40,583 nt of DNA from an uncultured Roseburia sp. Its GTDB lineage: Bacteria > Bacillota > Clostridia > Lachnospirales > Lachnospiraceae. Location of the stretch: contig CANPGM010000032.1 in assembly GCA_947573605.1 (NCBI GenBank), forward strand, positions 1 through 40,583, given 5' to 3'. Below, piece by piece: positions 15,872 through 26,109 of this stretch (position 1 is the first letter of the stretch; each line of letters starts with the position of its first letter). Under the pieces are notes generated by a model. That model saw only the letters and a program-made list of their open reading frames with translations. It was not told the DNA's origin and made no database searches. The translations under genes and the position numbers were made by a program.

Positions 15872-17224
15872 TTAAAAAGGAAGTCCTTTAAAAAGTCCTC
15901 GTTTTCCTTTTTTCCCCATACCCGGAAGCTGCTTCATCATCTTTTTCATCTGGTCGAACTGCTTTACCAGACGATTCACTTCCGAAATATCCACGCCTGC
16001 TCCGTTTGCAATCCGGCGCTTTCTGCTCGGATTCATAAGCGCGGGATTCTTACGTTCTTCCGGCGTCATGGAATAAATAATGGCTTCGGTACGCGCCATA
16101 TTTTTTTCCGCCGCTGCCTCGTCAATCTCCGGCATTTTTCCTTTGCCCAGGCCAAGTCCCGGCATCATACCAAGAATACTGGAAAGCCCGCCCATTTTTT
16201 TCATCTGGGCCATCGATTCGAGATACATTTCAAAATCAAACTCGTTTTTTCGCATTTTCTGCTCGAGTTCTTTCGCTTTCGTCTCGTCGATTTCTTCCTG
16301 CGCTTTTTCAATCAATGTCAGCACGTCGCCCATACCGAGAATACGCGAAGCCATGCGGTCGGGATAAAACTGTTCCAAATCGGAAAGCTTTTCGCCCATA
16401 CCGACATAAAGAATCGGCTTTCCGGTTACGGCCCGGATAGAAAGCGCCGCCCCGCCTCTCGTATCGCCGTCTAATTTTGTTAAGATCACGCCGTCGATTC
16501 CGATTTTTTCGTCAAACATAGACGCTACGTTGACGGCGTCCTGGCCTGTCATGGAGTCCACGACAAGTACGGTCTGATGAATGTCAATCGTTTCTTTTAT
16601 TTCAATCAGTTCGGCCATCATTTCTTCGTCGATATGAAGACGTCCGGCCGTATCGATTATTACTATATTACACTCGTTTTTCTGAGCATGCTCCACCGCG
16701 GCTTTTGCAATGTTCACCGGTTTATTTTTATCGCCCATCGAAAACACTTCAACGCCCTGTTTTTCTCCGTTGATTTTTAACTGTTCGATTGCCGCGGGAC
16801 GATAAACGTCGCAGGCAGTAAGCAGTACCTTTTTCCCTTTCTGCTTAAACTTTCCCGCCAGCTTCGCCGCAGTTGTCGTCTTACCGGCTCCCTGCAGACC
16901 CGCCATCATAATCACCGTAAGCGCCTTGCCCGGCATAAGCTTCAATTCCGTCGTCTCGGAACCCATAAGAGAAACCAGCTCTTCGTTTACGATTTTAATT
17001 ACCATCTGTCCGGGATTCAGTCCGTTCATGACATCCTGCCCGACGGCGCGTTCCTGCACGTCCTTTACAAACTTCTTTACGACTTTAAAATTAACGTCCG
17101 CCTCAAGCAGCGCCATCTTTACTTCTTTCAGCGCCGTTTTGACGTCCTCTTCCGTCAGACGTCCCTTGCCGCGCAGATTTTTAAAAACATTCTGAAGTTT
17201 TTCGGATAAGCTGTCGAATGCCAT
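15872..17224 (-). CDS. ffh: Signal recognition particle protein Ffh
   Basis: A 450-residue SRP GTPase that binds signal sequences and SRP RNA and hands ribosomes to FtsY. N domain residues 1-90; G domain with GLQGAGKTTTAAKLAG (about 106-121), DTAGRLHID and TKLDGDTRGGAAL. The C-terminal M domain is methionine-rich (MYLESMAQMKKMGGLSSILG, then MKKMMKQLPGMGK). The cognate ylxM lies immediately upstream and the receptor gene ftsY is about 3.2 kb away. Confidence 0.98.
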   Translation of the reverse strand: MAFDSLSEKLQNVFKNLRGKGRLTEEDVKTALKEVKMALLEADVNFKVVKKFVKDVQERAVGQDVMNGLNPGQMVIKIVNEELVSLMGSETTELKLMPGKALTVIMMAGLQGAGKTTTAAKLAGKFKQKGKKVLLTACDVYRPAAIEQLKINGEKQGVEVFSMGDKNKPVNIAKAAVEHAQKNECNIVIIDTAGRLHIDEEMMAELIEIKETIDIHQTVLVVDSMTGQDAVNVASMFDEKIGIDGVILTKLDGDTRGGAALSIRAVTGKPILYVGMGEKLSDLEQFYPDRMASRILGMGDVLTLIEKAQEEIDETKAKELEQKMRKNEFDFEMYLESMAQMKKMGGLSSILGMMPGLGLGKGKMPEIDEAAAEKNMARTEAIIYSMTPEERKNPALMNPSRKRRIANGAGVDISEVNRLVKQFDQMKKMMKQLPGMGKKGKRGLFKGLPF

Positions 17225-17249
17225 TTTCTTCCCCCCTGCCGAAAGCAGA

Positions 17250-17594
17250 TTAAAGTTCTTCTAATATCTGACCGGAAATCCGCTCGATTTCTTTCATGAC
17301 CGTCTCGTCATGATTTTGCCGAAAGCTTTCCGTCAGGCTGTAAATCTGTTCTACCATTTCCTTTGCCTTACGGAACTTTTCTATCAGATGAAGCTTTTCC
17401 TCAAAGCCCTCTAATGTTCTCGTACACCTTTTTATCAGATCGTGCACGCCCTGTCTGCTGATTCCTTCTTCATCCGCAATCTCACTGAGAGATAAATCGT
17501 GAAATACAAAGTCCTCATAGATTCTTTTCTGATGCTCGTTCAAAAGCTCTCCGTAAAAATCATAGAGATATGCCTGTTCGATTTTGTCTTCCAT
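17250..17594 (-). CDS. ylxM: YlxM family helix-turn-helix protein
   Basis: A 114-residue putative DNA-binding protein of the UPF0122 family, co-encoded with ffh and thought to modulate SRP. It has a sigma-70 region 4-like helix-turn-helix ([20 protein letters not shown]). I choose ATG 17594 ([18 protein letters not shown]), where the family homology starts; the frame can extend further but without support. It is the first gene after a strong promoter and precedes ffh by 25 bp. Confidence 0.93.
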   Translation of the reverse strand: MEDKIEQAYLYDFYGELLNEHQKRIYEDFVFHDLSLSEIADEEGISRQGVHDLIKRCTRTLEGFEEKLHLIEKFRKAKEMVEQIYSLTESFRQNHDETVMKEIERISGQILEEL

Positions 17595-17656
17595 GCTAAC
17601 ACCCGCCGCATCATCACGGCAATCAATCAAATGCCTGAATCGGTAATTCTTTTAGC

Positions 17657-17685
17657 AGGTTAGCATAAAACGATTCATGTGTCAA
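17657..17685 (-). promoter_or_regulatory. Promoter of the ylxM-ffh operon
   Basis: TTGACA (17680-17685), 17-bp spacer, TAACCT (17657-17662) with an extended TG (TGCTAACCT). It lies 63 bp before the ylxM start. Confidence 0.8.
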
Positions 17686-17773
17686 GTATTTTTTCTTTAC
17701 AATTTTCCCGAATTACAATTTCTCAGGGAAGATCTGTTTTTTATAAAACTCCCTTTTCGGAATTGTGTACGTA

Positions 17774-17995
17774 CTAAAGAATAATGTAAAATACAAACTC
17801 ATACAGAGATGCATCCAGCGGCGTAAACAGTTTCATATACGTTTCCGGAATTACGAGGTGCCATATGATGAAGAAAAAAATCCCCTTTGCACGGCATAAT
17901 ACCGGCGATTTTTCAAAATGCCAAAATGGGCGCAAAAAAAACAGGAAACCTTTTCTTGATTTCCTGTCTTGGTGTGCCTTTTCTATGTAGGGAAA
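17774..17995 (-). other. Unexplained open frame without start codon
   Basis: Seventy-three sense codons with no stop on the minus strand, ending in TAG at 17774. The translation looks protein-like and hydrophobic (for example GIFFFIIWHLVIPETYMK and PLDASLYEFVFYIIL). It has no upstream ATG and runs through the terminator at 17933-17967. It could be a gene remnant or chance. Apart from this frame, the terminator and the ylxM promoter, I see nothing else in 17640-18036. Confidence 0.3.
17933..17967 (-). terminator. Terminator after the DUF6440 gene
   Basis: An 8-bp stem ACAGGAAA / TTTCCTGT with an 11-nt loop, followed by seven T residues on the minus strand. It stands 70 bp after the DUF6440 stop. 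Confidence 0.8.
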
Positions 17996-18036
17996 TTATT
18001 CCGTTTTCTTCTGACTATAATTCTACAAATAATAAG

Positions 18037-18198
18037 TTATGGCGTTATGACTGGCTTCCCCTCCTTATCAAGTAAGGGTGTCAATCCTCCTGCGTATCCG
18101 TCTTTATGAAAAATATAATTGACACCCGTTTCTGTATCAACCCATATTTCAATTACATTCAGCTTACCTTGTGTATAGACTTTCTTAAAACGTTCCAT
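18037..18198 (-). CDS. DUF6440 family small protein
   Basis: A 53-residue protein beginning MERFKKVYTQGKLNVIEIWV, with the conserved stretch VDTETGVNYIFHKDGYAGGL and then TPLLDKEGKPVITP. That pattern is typical of DUF6440 proteins, small and without assigned function, often near mobile or phage DNA. The ATG is preceded by AGGAGG with a 7-nt spacing, and a terminator follows, so the gene looks intact. It lies directly downstream of an IS256-type transposase fragment. Confidence 0.8.
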   Translation of the reverse strand: MERFKKVYTQGKLNVIEIWVDTETGVNYIFHKDGYAGGLTPLLDKEGKPVITP

Positions 18199-18209
18199 AA
18201 GTATTCCTC

Positions 18210-18690
18210 CTAAACCTGATTTAGCGTTGCTTTATTATAAATCCATTTCCCTAACAATGCACACACTTTCTTACACTTCCTGTTTATCAAAACGGACGTA
18301 AGCCCATCCGCACAGGCGGTCAGGGTGTCTTCTGCTCCCCGGTTATAAAAACCGTTCATTATGGACAGCCAAAACTTTGCGCTTTCATTTTCCCCGGCAT
18401 ACATTCCAGGAACGTCTTTCTTCCCGTTCATGTCAATGCCTGGCACAATGCGTCCTTCACTGCGGACATGATAATGGACGGCATTCATAAATACGACCGC
18501 ATAGATTTCTTCCGGCCGACAGTTCCTGCCATTCCCTGACAATGGGGCGTATTTTGTCCGTGTCCTCGTTCCGGTAATCATACTTTGAGTATCCGCATTC
18601 TTCGTCCGGTTCTTCATCCGGTGCATAGCGGATAACGCAGCATATCGGCGAACTATCATGGTTGAGACGTGTATGCCCTGGTCAAGAGAG
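18210..18690 (-). pseudogene. IS256 (mutator) family transposase remnant
   Basis: A fragment of a transposase with a recognisable core: EIYAVVFMNAVHYHVRSEG, then IDMNGKKDVPGMYAGENESA and WLSIMNGFYNRGAEDTLTAC. The preceding portion (DKIRPIVREWQ, which normally comes just before this core) is in another frame, so there is a frameshift near 18520. The usual residues after RSEGRIV are missing, and the sequence departs from the family after ADGLT. The N-terminal half and the C-terminal third are gone. It sits between apt and the DUF6440 gene. I could not identify terminal inverted repeats. Confidence 0.8.
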
Positions 18691-18706
18691 GGTACCGCGC
18701 GCAGAT

Positions 18707-19231
18707 TTACTTTCCTTCATAGGTAATCACGGAAGCCACTTCATATCCGGCCAGCTTTTCGCGTCCTTTCAGACCCGCCAGCTCCATTAAAAACAGGATT
18801 CTGACAACTTCGCCTCCAAGCTGCTCGATTAAACGAATACTTGCCTCCATTGTACCGCCGGTTGCGATTAAATCGTCGACCAGAACTACTTTCTGACCTG
18901 GCTTTACGGCGTCCTTATGTATCTCGATAGAAGCTTTTCCGTACTCCAGGTCATATTCCGCCGAAACCGTTTCACAGGGCAGCTTCCCTTTTTTACGAAC
19001 CGGGATAAACGCCTTTCCAAGCGCATAAGCAATCGGCATCCCAAAAATAAAACCTCTCGATTCCGTACCTGCAATTACGTCAAATTCAACGCCCTCAAGC
19101 AGTTTAATCATCGAATCCACCGCCAGCTTCAGCCCGTCTGCATCCTGCAGGACGCTTGTAACATCGCGAAACATAATTCCAGGCTCCGGAAAATCCGGAA
19201 TTGTTCTTACATATTCTTCTATTCTCTTCAT
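18707..19231 (-). CDS. apt: Adenine phosphoribosyltransferase
   Basis: A 174-residue purine salvage enzyme converting adenine and PRPP to AMP. It begins MKRIEEYVRTIPDFPEPGIM and contains FRDVTSVLQDADGL, AGTESRGFIFGMPIAYALG and the PRPP loop VVLVDDLIATGGTMEA. Length is normal. It is the last intact gene of the smc-ftsY-ilvA-apt run before the IS256 remnant. No terminator is evident downstream, perhaps because it was removed by the insertion. Confidence 0.97.
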   Translation of the reverse strand: MKRIEEYVRTIPDFPEPGIMFRDVTSVLQDADGLKLAVDSMIKLLEGVEFDVIAGTESRGFIFGMPIAYALGKAFIPVRKKGKLPCETVSAEYDLEYGKASIEIHKDAVKPGQKVVLVDDLIATGGTMEASIRLIEQLGGEVVRILFLMELAGLKGREKLAGYEVASVITYEGK

Positions 19232-19259
19232 CGTATTGATACCTATCCTTTCTTATGTC

Positions 19260-20471
19260 CTATAAACTGGTGCGGACGAGCTTTGGCTTATATCCTTTTT
19301 GTTCAAGCGCTTTCATTATCTGCTTTTTATGATCGGTTCCGAAGCACTCCAATGTAATCCGTAATTCCACCGCCGCATTTCGGTTCGTCGAGATAAACTG
19401 ATTGTGTTCAAGTTTAATGACATTCCCCTGCGCCGCCGCAATTGTCGCCGAGACTTTGGAAAGTTCGCCCGGCTTATCCGGCAATAGTACCGATACCGTA
19501 AAAATACGGTCGCGGAAGATCAATCCCTGCTGAACGACAGAAGACATGGTAATCACATCCATATTTCCGCCGCTTAAAATGGAAACCACGCGCTTATCCG
19601 TCACATCAAGGTGTTTCAGCGCTGCCACCGTAAGAAGTCCTGAATTTTCCACCACCATTTTGTGATTTTCTACCATATCCAAAAACGCAACCACCAGTTC
19701 GTCGTCCGTCACGGTAATAATATCGTCAAGGTTTTTCTGGATATACGGGAAAATCCGGCTGCCCGGCGTTTTTACCGCCGTACCGTCTGCAATCGTATTC
19801 ACGTCCGGAAGCGTCGTAACCTTACCCGACGCAAACGAAACCTGCATACAATTCGCCCCTGCAGGTTCTACGCCGATTACTTTGATTTTGGGATTCAAAA
19901 GCTTTGCAAGCGTCGATACGCCTGTCGCAAGACCGCCTCCCCCGATCGGAACTAAGATATATTCTACAAGAGGAAGCTCCTTAAAGATCTCCATCGCAAT
20001 CGTACCCTGCCCGGTCGCTACCGCCAGATCGTCAAACGGATGGATAAACGTATATCCCTCCTTCTCGGCAAGTTCATATGCCTTCTGACAGGCCTCGTCA
20101 TAAACGTCTCCGTACAGCACGACCTCCGCGCCGTAGCTTTTTGTTCGGTTTACTTTAATTAAAGGTGTCGTCGTCGGCATAACAATGACCGCCTTACAGC
20201 CGTAGCATTTTGCGGCATACGCAACGCCCTGCGCATGGTTTCCCGCAGATGCCGTTATCAGGCCTCTCTCCCGTTCCTCTTCGGATAGCGTGCTGATTTT
20301 ATAATAAGCTCCGCGCACCTTGTATGCTCCGGTAAACTGCATATTCTCCGGCTTTAAGTATACTTTGTTGCCGGTCAGTACGCTTAAAAAATCACTGTAA
20401 ATCAGCTTTGTTTCAAGCGTTACCTCTTTGACCTTTTCCGACGCTTCTTCAAATTTGTCCAGTGTCAGCAT
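19260..20471 (-). CDS. ilvA: Threonine ammonia-lyase with C-terminal ACT domain
   Basis: A 403-residue PLP enzyme that deaminates threonine to 2-oxobutanoate. The PLP lysine is in MQFTGAYKVRGAYYKI, and the phosphate-binding glycine loop is VPIGGGGLATGV. A short ACT domain lies near the end (VLLPDKPGELSKVSATIAAA), as in the single-ACT enzymes of Bacillota. The start ATG 20471 (MLTLDKFEEASEKVKE) is one base after the ftsY stop, with AGAGGAAAG as the ribosome binding site. Whether it serves isoleucine synthesis or catabolism cannot be decided here. Confidence 0.93.
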   Translation of the reverse strand: MLTLDKFEEASEKVKEVTLETKLIYSDFLSVLTGNKVYLKPENMQFTGAYKVRGAYYKISTLSEEERERGLITASAGNHAQGVAYAAKCYGCKAVIVMPTTTPLIKVNRTKSYGAEVVLYGDVYDEACQKAYELAEKEGYTFIHPFDDLAVATGQGTIAMEIFKELPLVEYILVPIGGGGLATGVSTLAKLLNPKIKVIGVEPAGANCMQVSFASGKVTTLPDVNTIADGTAVKTPGSRIFPYIQKNLDDIITVTDDELVVAFLDMVENHKMVVENSGLLTVAALKHLDVTDKRVVSILSGGNMDVITMSSVVQQGLIFRDRIFTVSVLLPDKPGELSKVSATIAAAQGNVIKLEHNQFISTNRNAAVELRITLECFGTDHKKQIMKALEQKGYKPKLVRTSL

Positions 20472-20472
20472 A

Positions 20473-21408
20473 CTAACTTTCCTCTCTTTCAAACAATGCG
20501 TTTACAAACTGATTGGAATCAAATTTCTGCAAATCCTCAATCGTCTCTCCCACTCCGATATATTTGACCGGAATACCAAGCTCCGAGTGAATGGCTACGG
20601 CGATTCCGCCCTTCGCAGTTCCGTCCATCTTGGTTAAAATAATACCGGTAATTTCAGCCGCTTCCGAAAATTCTCTGGCCTGATTTAATGCATTTTGTCC
20701 GGTCGTCGCATCCAAAACAACCAACGTCTCCCGAAATGCATCCGGATACTCTTTTTCTAAAATACGATTGATCTTTTTCAGCTCTTCCATCAGATTCTTT
20801 TTGTTATGGAGCCTGCCCGCCGTGTCGCACAACAACACATCCGCGTTTCTCGCCTTTGCCGCCTGTACCGCGTCATAGACGACGGCTCCCGGATCGGCGC
20901 CGTCCTGCCCGCCGATCATCTCAACGCCCGCACGGTTTGCCCACTCTAAAAGCTGCCCGCCGGCAGCCGCACGAAACGTATCTGCAGCCGCAAGTACGAC
21001 CCGTTTTCCCTGTGCCTTTAGCTTTCCCGCCAGCTTCCCTACAGATGTAGTCTTTCCGACACCGTTGACACCGATAATCAATACCACTGATTTTTCATTT
21101 TCAAAACGATAGGCCGTTTCTCCGACATCCATCTGTTCTTTAATGCTTTTAATTAAGAGTTCCTTGCATTCGGAAGGTTCCTTTATCCTGTTTTCCTTTA
21201 CTTTTTTCTTTAAGTTTTCAATGATTGATTCCGTTGCATTTACTCCGATATCTCCCATAATCAGGATTTCTTCGATTTCCTCGTAAAAATCTTCGTCGAT
21301 ATTGGAAAATCCGCTGAAAATGGAATCAATGCCTGAGACGATATTATCTCTTGTCTTACTAAGCCCTTCCACCAGACGGCGAAAAAAGCCTTTCTTTTCC
21401 TCAGCCAT
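20473..21408 (-). CDS. ftsY: Signal recognition particle receptor FtsY
   Basis: A 311-residue SRP receptor GTPase. A short N-terminal helix (MAEEKKGFFRRLVEGLSKTR) replaces the long acidic domain found in Proteobacteria. The NG domain has GVNGVGKTTSVGKLAG, AADTFRAAAGGQLLEWA, DTAGRLHNK and TKMDGTAKGGIA. It receives SRP-ribosome complexes at the membrane. It is downstream of smc by 25 bp and coupled to ilvA. Confidence 0.98.
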   Translation of the reverse strand: MAEEKKGFFRRLVEGLSKTRDNIVSGIDSIFSGFSNIDEDFYEEIEEILIMGDIGVNATESIIENLKKKVKENRIKEPSECKELLIKSIKEQMDVGETAYRFENEKSVVLIIGVNGVGKTTSVGKLAGKLKAQGKRVVLAAADTFRAAAGGQLLEWANRAGVEMIGGQDGADPGAVVYDAVQAAKARNADVLLCDTAGRLHNKKNLMEELKKINRILEKEYPDAFRETLVVLDATTGQNALNQAREFSEAAEITGIILTKMDGTAKGGIAVAIHSELGIPVKYIGVGETIEDLQKFDSNQFVNALFEREES

Positions 21409-21433
21409 TCCCGGAAATCCTCCTTTCTAAAAC

Positions 21434-24400
21434 TTATGTTAAGTCATTTTCAATCAAATTGACAGATACAAGGGCAGAAACTCCCTTTTCCTGCATTGTA
21501 ATTCCGTAGAGACGGTCGGCAGCCGCCATTGTGCCACGTCTGTGCGTAATCACAATAAACTGCGTGTTTTTTGTCAGCTTATGTAAATACTGTGCAAACC
21601 TTCCCACATTAGAATCATCAAGCGCCGCCTCAATCTCGTCCAGCAGACAAAACGGCGACGGTTTTAAGTTCTGTATCGCAAACAAAAGCGAAATCGCTGT
21701 CAGTGATTTTTCCCCGCCCGACATCTGCATCATATTCTGCAGCTTTTTCCCGGGCGGCTGGGCGATAATCCGAATGCCGCATTCTAAGATATCTTCGTCC
21801 TCCACCAGCTCTAACGTTCCCTTTCCGCCGCCGAACAGCTCTTTAAATACCTTGTCAAATTCTCGCCGTATCTCCTCGAATTTTTCAAGGAACTGCTTTC
21901 TCATGCCGGTATCCAGCTCTTCGATGATTCCCATCAGCGTCTGCTCGGCCTCGATCAAATCGTCATGCTGGCCTTTTAAAAAGGTATAACGCTCGTTTAT
22001 TTCCTTATAATCTTCAATCGCGTTGACATTGACGTCGCCAAGTTTTCTGATTTCATCCTTAACGTCCGAAATCTGTTTTTTTAACTCTGCAGGGTTGTCA
22101 TACTCCGCGTTCCTCTGCTCTAACGCTGCATGAAAGGTGAGTTCGTATTCCTCCCACATATAGTTTATCTGATTCTCGTTCGCCTCTTCTAACTTCTCCC
22201 GTTGACTGTTCAAGCGGAAGATTTCTTTATCCAGATCCGAAATTTTTTTTGAGACTTCCTCCTGCTTTTGAAAATATCCCTTATAAGCCGCAGACATTTC
22301 CTCTTTTTTGTCGATAAACCTTTTTAATTCCTCTTCCTGCTTTTCGCAGTATCCGTCCGACGCCGAAATTGTTTTTCGGATTTCTTCTATGTCGCGGCGC
22401 CTTTTTTCCGATCCCGCTTTGGCTTCTTTTGCCTCCTTCAACACAGCTTCCCGCTCTTTTTCATATTTAAAAAGCTCTCCGCTGATTCGCTCTATATTTT
22501 CCCGCAGAAATTCCGCCTTCTGGAGAAGCCCTGCTTCCTCCATCTGAATCCCGGATACGGCTTCCCTTGCAGCTTCCTCTTTTTCAGCATTCTCCTCTAA
22601 AACTTTCTGATAGCGGCTGTTTTCCTCTTCAATTTGGCGTTCTCTTTCTTTTGCATATGCCGCTTCTTCTAAAATCTTTTGTTTCTCTTCGTCAATTTCC
22701 CGAAGCTGCTTTTCGATTTCCTGTCCTTCCTGCTTTAAACCTGAAAATGCATTTTCACTTTCGTCTTTCTGTTCTTCCGCCCTGTCTACATTCAGCTTTG
22801 CCGTATTCTGCAGCAGATACAGCTTTTGCATTTCGGCTTTATTCGCTTCGATATCGTCCGCAAGCAGGCTCTGCGCCGTTTTTAAATCCTCCAGCCGTTC
22901 TTTTAACTCTTTGATTTCCCCTTCGCGTCTCTTTATCGCCTGCGAGAGCTCTTCGATCTCCCTTTTTCTGGCTAACAGATTTCCGGTATTTTTAAAAGCG
23001 CCTCCGGTCATGGAACCGCCCGGACTTAAATATTCTCCCTCCAGCGTGACAATATGCAGTGTATAACGATTCTTACGCGCGAGCGCCGTCGCATGGTCAA
23101 TTGTATCCGTAACAAGTATGCGTCCCAAAAGATGTTCCTTGATTCCGTTATATTTCCCGTCGCATTTTACAAGCGTACTGGCAAGCCCTAAGACTCCCGG
23201 CTCTTCCAGCGCTTCCTGATTCTTGAAGTTTCCCCGCCCTTTTACGCTTGTAAGCGGCAAAAAGGTTGCACGGCCAAAACGGTTCTCCTTCAAATAAGAA
23301 ATCATTTTCTTTGCCGTTTCCTCATCCTCTGTTACAATATTCTGGATACTGCCTCCCAATGCCGTTTCAATTGCAGTTTCATATTTTTTTTCCACCTGAA
23401 ACAGATCCGATACGACGCCGAGCAGACCCCGGTTTTCGTTTTTTTGCTCCATTACTTTTCGAATACTGTTTCCGAAGCCGTCGTATCGCTCGGCAATATT
23501 TTTAAGAGACTCCAGTCTGGACTGTTCCTTATGATAACCTGTAATTTTCTCTTCCAGGGTACGGCTTACTTCGAGCGATTTCTTCTGAAATCCAAAGCCT
23601 TTCTCATTCAGTTCCGCCGCCGTCTTTTTTAACGATGCAATTTGCTGATTGACCGCCGCAAGCTCCTCTCTGTACCCGGCAAGCACCTGATCCAAATCGG
23701 CTTCCTCGGACTTTCTTGCAAGCAGCCGCTGATGCAGCATGGCCTTGCGAATGTTCATCTGTTCCGCCATCGTATCGAAACGCTGCTGTCTTGCCTTAAT
23801 CGACGCCTTCCGGTTTAAAAGCTCCATCAGCTCGTTTTTGCCGTTTTCGATTCCTTCGCTGCATCGCGAGATCTCTCCCAGCAGACAATCCAGATTTTCT
23901 TTCGCTTCCTGCTGTCTTTGGCTGACCGATGAAAGCTGATTGGAAAGCTCCTCTTCTTCCTTTTTATACGCTTCCTGGGAAGCGGTGTGCTCTTCTTTTT
24001 CTTTTTCGATTGCATCAAGACGGCTCTGCATATGTTCGTCTGTCAGTTCTGCCGAACGAATTTGCTCTTCCAATACATGGATCTGGCCTTCCAGCTTACC
24101 CTTAGACACAGCGGAATGATTGATGCTCTCTCGAATGGAATTGATTTTTTCGTCCGCTTCGGCCATATCCTGCCCAAGCTTTTCATATTCCGCCTTGATG
24201 CGTTCATAACTCTCTCCGGTCTCGCTGTATTCCCGGCCGGCAATCTCATAGTTTTTATTTACTTCTTTCAGTTGTGTCTCAATGCGTTCTGTCTCCAACA
24301 GAAACATATTGATATCCAGATTTTTCAGCTCTTCTTTTTTCTTTAAATAGATTCTGGCCTTTTCCGCCTGTTTTTCCAGAGGCCCTACCTGACGCTCCAG

Positions 24401-24991
24401 CTCCGATAAAATATCGCTGACACGCACCAGATTTTCCCGTTCGTTTTCCAGTTTTTTCTGCGCGGTCGCTTTCCTCTTTTTATATTTCACAATTCCCGCC
24501 GCTTCGTCAAACAGCTCGCGGCGTTCCTCCGGTTTTCCGCTTAAGATACGCTCAATCTGTCCCTGGCCAATAATGGAATAACCTTCTTTTCCGATACCCG
24601 TATCGTAAAAAAGCTCCGCAACATCCTTTAACCGGCACGGACTGTTATTAATCAGATATTCGCTCTCTCCGGAACGGTATACGCGTCTTGCCACCGTAAC
24701 TTCTTCAAAATCGATCGAAAGCTTATGATCGGAATTGTCCATCGTAATTGCCACATAGGCATAGCTCAAAGGCTTTCTGTTTTCCGTACCGGAAAAAATA
24801 ACGTCCTGCATACTCGCGCCGCGAAGCTGTTTTGCACTCTGCTCGCCCAATACCCAGCGGACCGCATCGGCAACATTGCTTTTTCCGCTTCCGTTCGGCC
24901 CGACAATCCCGGTGATTCCGTTATGAAAATCGAACACGATTTTATTTGCAAAGGATTTAAAGCCCTGGACTTCAATACTTTTTAAATACAT
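21434..24991 (-). CDS. smc: Chromosome segregation protein SMC
   Basis: A 1185-residue condensin ATPase, almost exactly the length of the B. subtilis protein. The start ATG 24991 ([18 protein letters not shown]) has AAGGG 7 nt upstream. Walker A GPNGSGKS is at residues 31-38. Long coiled coils flank a hinge (about 510-670, with [20 protein letters not shown]). The C-terminal head carries [17 protein letters not shown] and [12 protein letters not shown]. It needs ScpA and ScpB, which are not in this window. The rnc-smc-ftsY order is the standard one. Confidence 0.98.
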   Translation of the reverse strand: MYLKSIEVQGFKSFANKIVFDFHNGITGIVGPNGSGKSNVADAVRWVLGEQSAKQLRGASMQDVIFSGTENRKPLSYAYVAITMDNSDHKLSIDFEEVTVARRVYRSGESEYLINNSPCRLKDVAELFYDTGIGKEGYSIIGQGQIERILSGKPEERRELFDEAAGIVKYKKRKATAQKKLENERENLVRVSDILSELERQVGPLEKQAEKARIYLKKKEELKNLDINMFLLETERIETQLKEVNKNYEIAGREYSETGESYERIKAEYEKLGQDMAEADEKINSIRESINHSAVSKGKLEGQIHVLEEQIRSAELTDEHMQSRLDAIEKEKEEHTASQEAYKKEEEELSNQLSSVSQRQQEAKENLDCLLGEISRCSEGIENGKNELMELLNRKASIKARQQRFDTMAEQMNIRKAMLHQRLLARKSEEADLDQVLAGYREELAAVNQQIASLKKTAAELNEKGFGFQKKSLEVSRTLEEKITGYHKEQSRLESLKNIAERYDGFGNSIRKVMEQKNENRGLLGVVSDLFQVEKKYETAIETALGGSIQNIVTEDEETAKKMISYLKENRFGRATFLPLTSVKGRGNFKNQEALEEPGVLGLASTLVKCDGKYNGIKEHLLGRILVTDTIDHATALARKNRYTLHIVTLEGEYLSPGGSMTGGAFKNTGNLLARKREIEELSQAIKRREGEIKELKERLEDLKTAQSLLADDIEANKAEMQKLYLLQNTAKLNVDRAEEQKDESENAFSGLKQEGQEIEKQLREIDEEKQKILEEAAYAKERERQIEEENSRYQKVLEENAEKEEAAREAVSGIQMEEAGLLQKAEFLRENIERISGELFKYEKEREAVLKEAKEAKAGSEKRRRDIEEIRKTISASDGYCEKQEEELKRFIDKKEEMSAAYKGYFQKQEEVSKKISDLDKEIFRLNSQREKLEEANENQINYMWEEYELTFHAALEQRNAEYDNPAELKKQISDVKDEIRKLGDVNVNAIEDYKEINERYTFLKGQHDDLIEAEQTLMGIIEELDTGMRKQFLEKFEEIRREFDKVFKELFGGGKGTLELVEDEDILECGIRIIAQPPGKKLQNMMQMSGGEKSLTAISLLFAIQNLKPSPFCLLDEIEAALDDSNVGRFAQYLHKLTKNTQFIVITHRRGTMAAADRLYGITMQEKGVSALVSVNLIENDLT

Positions 24992-25050
24992 AAATCTACC
25001 CTTTATCAACCGTTTGAAAAAATAGAATCAAACAGGAACGTCCTCTCCGA

Positions 25051-25743
25051 TTATTTCTTCGTCTGCGGCTTCAGCTTCAGCAGCGCCTGATATGCCGCTT
25101 CCTGTTCCGCCGCCTTTTTACTGTGCCCTACTCCATGTCCGATTACCCGATCTCCGATTCTCGCCTCTACCGAAAAACTCTTATCATGATCCGGCCCGTC
25201 CGCTGACAGCAGTACGTAGTGCAGTTCCTCGGTATAACTGCCCTGTACCACCTCCTGCAGGCTGGTCTTACTGTCAAAAAACATTCTTTTATGCTCAATA
25301 TCCGTCAGGATAAAACGGTGGATAAACGCTTTTGCCTCGTCAAATCCTCCGTCCAGATAAATGGCTCCGATTACGGCCTCTAACGCATCGGATAAAATGG
25401 ACTTTCTGTCCCGGCCTCCGGTCAGATTTTCCCCTTTACCAAGCAAAAGATATTCGCCAAGCTCCAATTCCTTTGTGCAGTACGCCAGCGTCGGCTCGCA
25501 GACCAGGCCCGCCCGGAATTTCGTCAGATCGCCTTCCGGAAGATTCGGATAATTCCGATATAAAAATTCGCTTGTAATCAATTCTAATACGGCATCTCCT
25601 AAAAACTCCAGCCTCTCATTATCGGAATGCTTTTTCTTATGTTTTTCATTCGCATATGAACTGTGCGTTAATGCCTGACAAAGCAATTCTCCGTTCCGAA
25701 AACGGTATCCGATCATTTCCTGTAATTTATCTGTATTTGACAT
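25051..25743 (-). CDS. rnc: Ribonuclease III
   Basis: A 230-residue double-strand RNA endonuclease processing rRNA precursors. Catalytic motif ERLEFLGDAVLELITSEFLY and the second acidic motif DALEAVIGAIYLDGG are intact, and a dsRNA-binding domain (SLQEVVQGSYTEELHYVLLS, KKAAEQEAAYQALLKL) ends the protein. The start is uncertain: ATG 25743 (MSNTDKLQEMIGYRFRN) fits homologues, and in-frame ATGs at 25755 and 25773 also exist. It follows the acpP terminator, but no clear promoter was identified. Confidence 0.96.
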   Translation of the reverse strand: MSNTDKLQEMIGYRFRNGELLCQALTHSSYANEKHKKKHSDNERLEFLGDAVLELITSEFLYRNYPNLPEGDLTKFRAGLVCEPTLAYCTKELELGEYLLLGKGENLTGGRDRKSILSDALEAVIGAIYLDGGFDEAKAFIHRFILTDIEHKRMFFDSKTSLQEVVQGSYTEELHYVLLSADGPDHDKSFSVEARIGDRVIGHGVGHSKKAAEQEAAYQALLKLKPQTKK

Positions 25744-25830
25744 CTTCCCAACCATGCCTTTCCGCTGCCTCATAACCGATTCTTCGGATTTACAGAAAGC
25801 GCGCCTTTTAATCTTTCTATTGTCATGAAT

Positions 25831-25860
25831 AAAAAGCCCTTGCTTTCACAAGGGCTTTTT
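25831..25860. terminator. Bidirectional terminator after acpP
   Basis: AAAAAGCCCTTG / CAAGGGCTTTTT with a 6-nt loop, a perfect stem with T-runs on both strands, 15 bp after the acpP stop. Confidence 0.9.
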
Positions 25861-25875
25861 ATATCCTTATCCTGA

Positions 25876-26109
25876 TTAACCGTTTAAAGCATTTTTTATC
25901 TGTTCTACCGCATCGCCTACCGTCACAATACTCTCGGCCGCTTCGCTTGCAATTTCAATCTCAAATTCTTCCTCCAGCCCCATAATAATCTGGAAGACAT
26001 CCAATGAATCCGCTCCAAGATCGTCCGTAAACGTCGTCTCCATAGTAATTTCAGCCTCATCCACACTCAATATCTCTGCAATGATTTTTTTTAACTTCTC
26101 AAACTCCAT
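25876..26109 (-). CDS. acpP: Acyl carrier protein
   Basis: A 77-residue acidic carrier of fatty-acyl chains. The phosphopantetheine serine is Ser35 in [14 protein letters not shown]. It begins [21 protein letters not shown] choose ATG 26109 because GAGGAG then has better spacing than for the adjacent ATG at 26112. It lies directly downstream of plsX, linking fatty-acid and phospholipid synthesis. Confidence 0.97.
   Translation of the reverse strand: MEFEKLKKIIAEILSVDEAEITMETTFTDDLGADSLDVFQIIMGLEEEFEIEIASEAAESIVTVGDAVEQIKNALNG

Noticed and set aside
17968-17982. tRNA 3' end (GGCACACCA followed by a terminator)
   Set aside because: No T-arm, anticodon arm or acceptor partner lies upstream, so it is not a tRNA. 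An old attachment site cannot be supported.
17867-17990. Small plus-strand frame starting MMKKKIPFARHN
   Set aside because: It has a weak ribosome binding site, reads through a minus-strand terminator, and resembles no protein I know.
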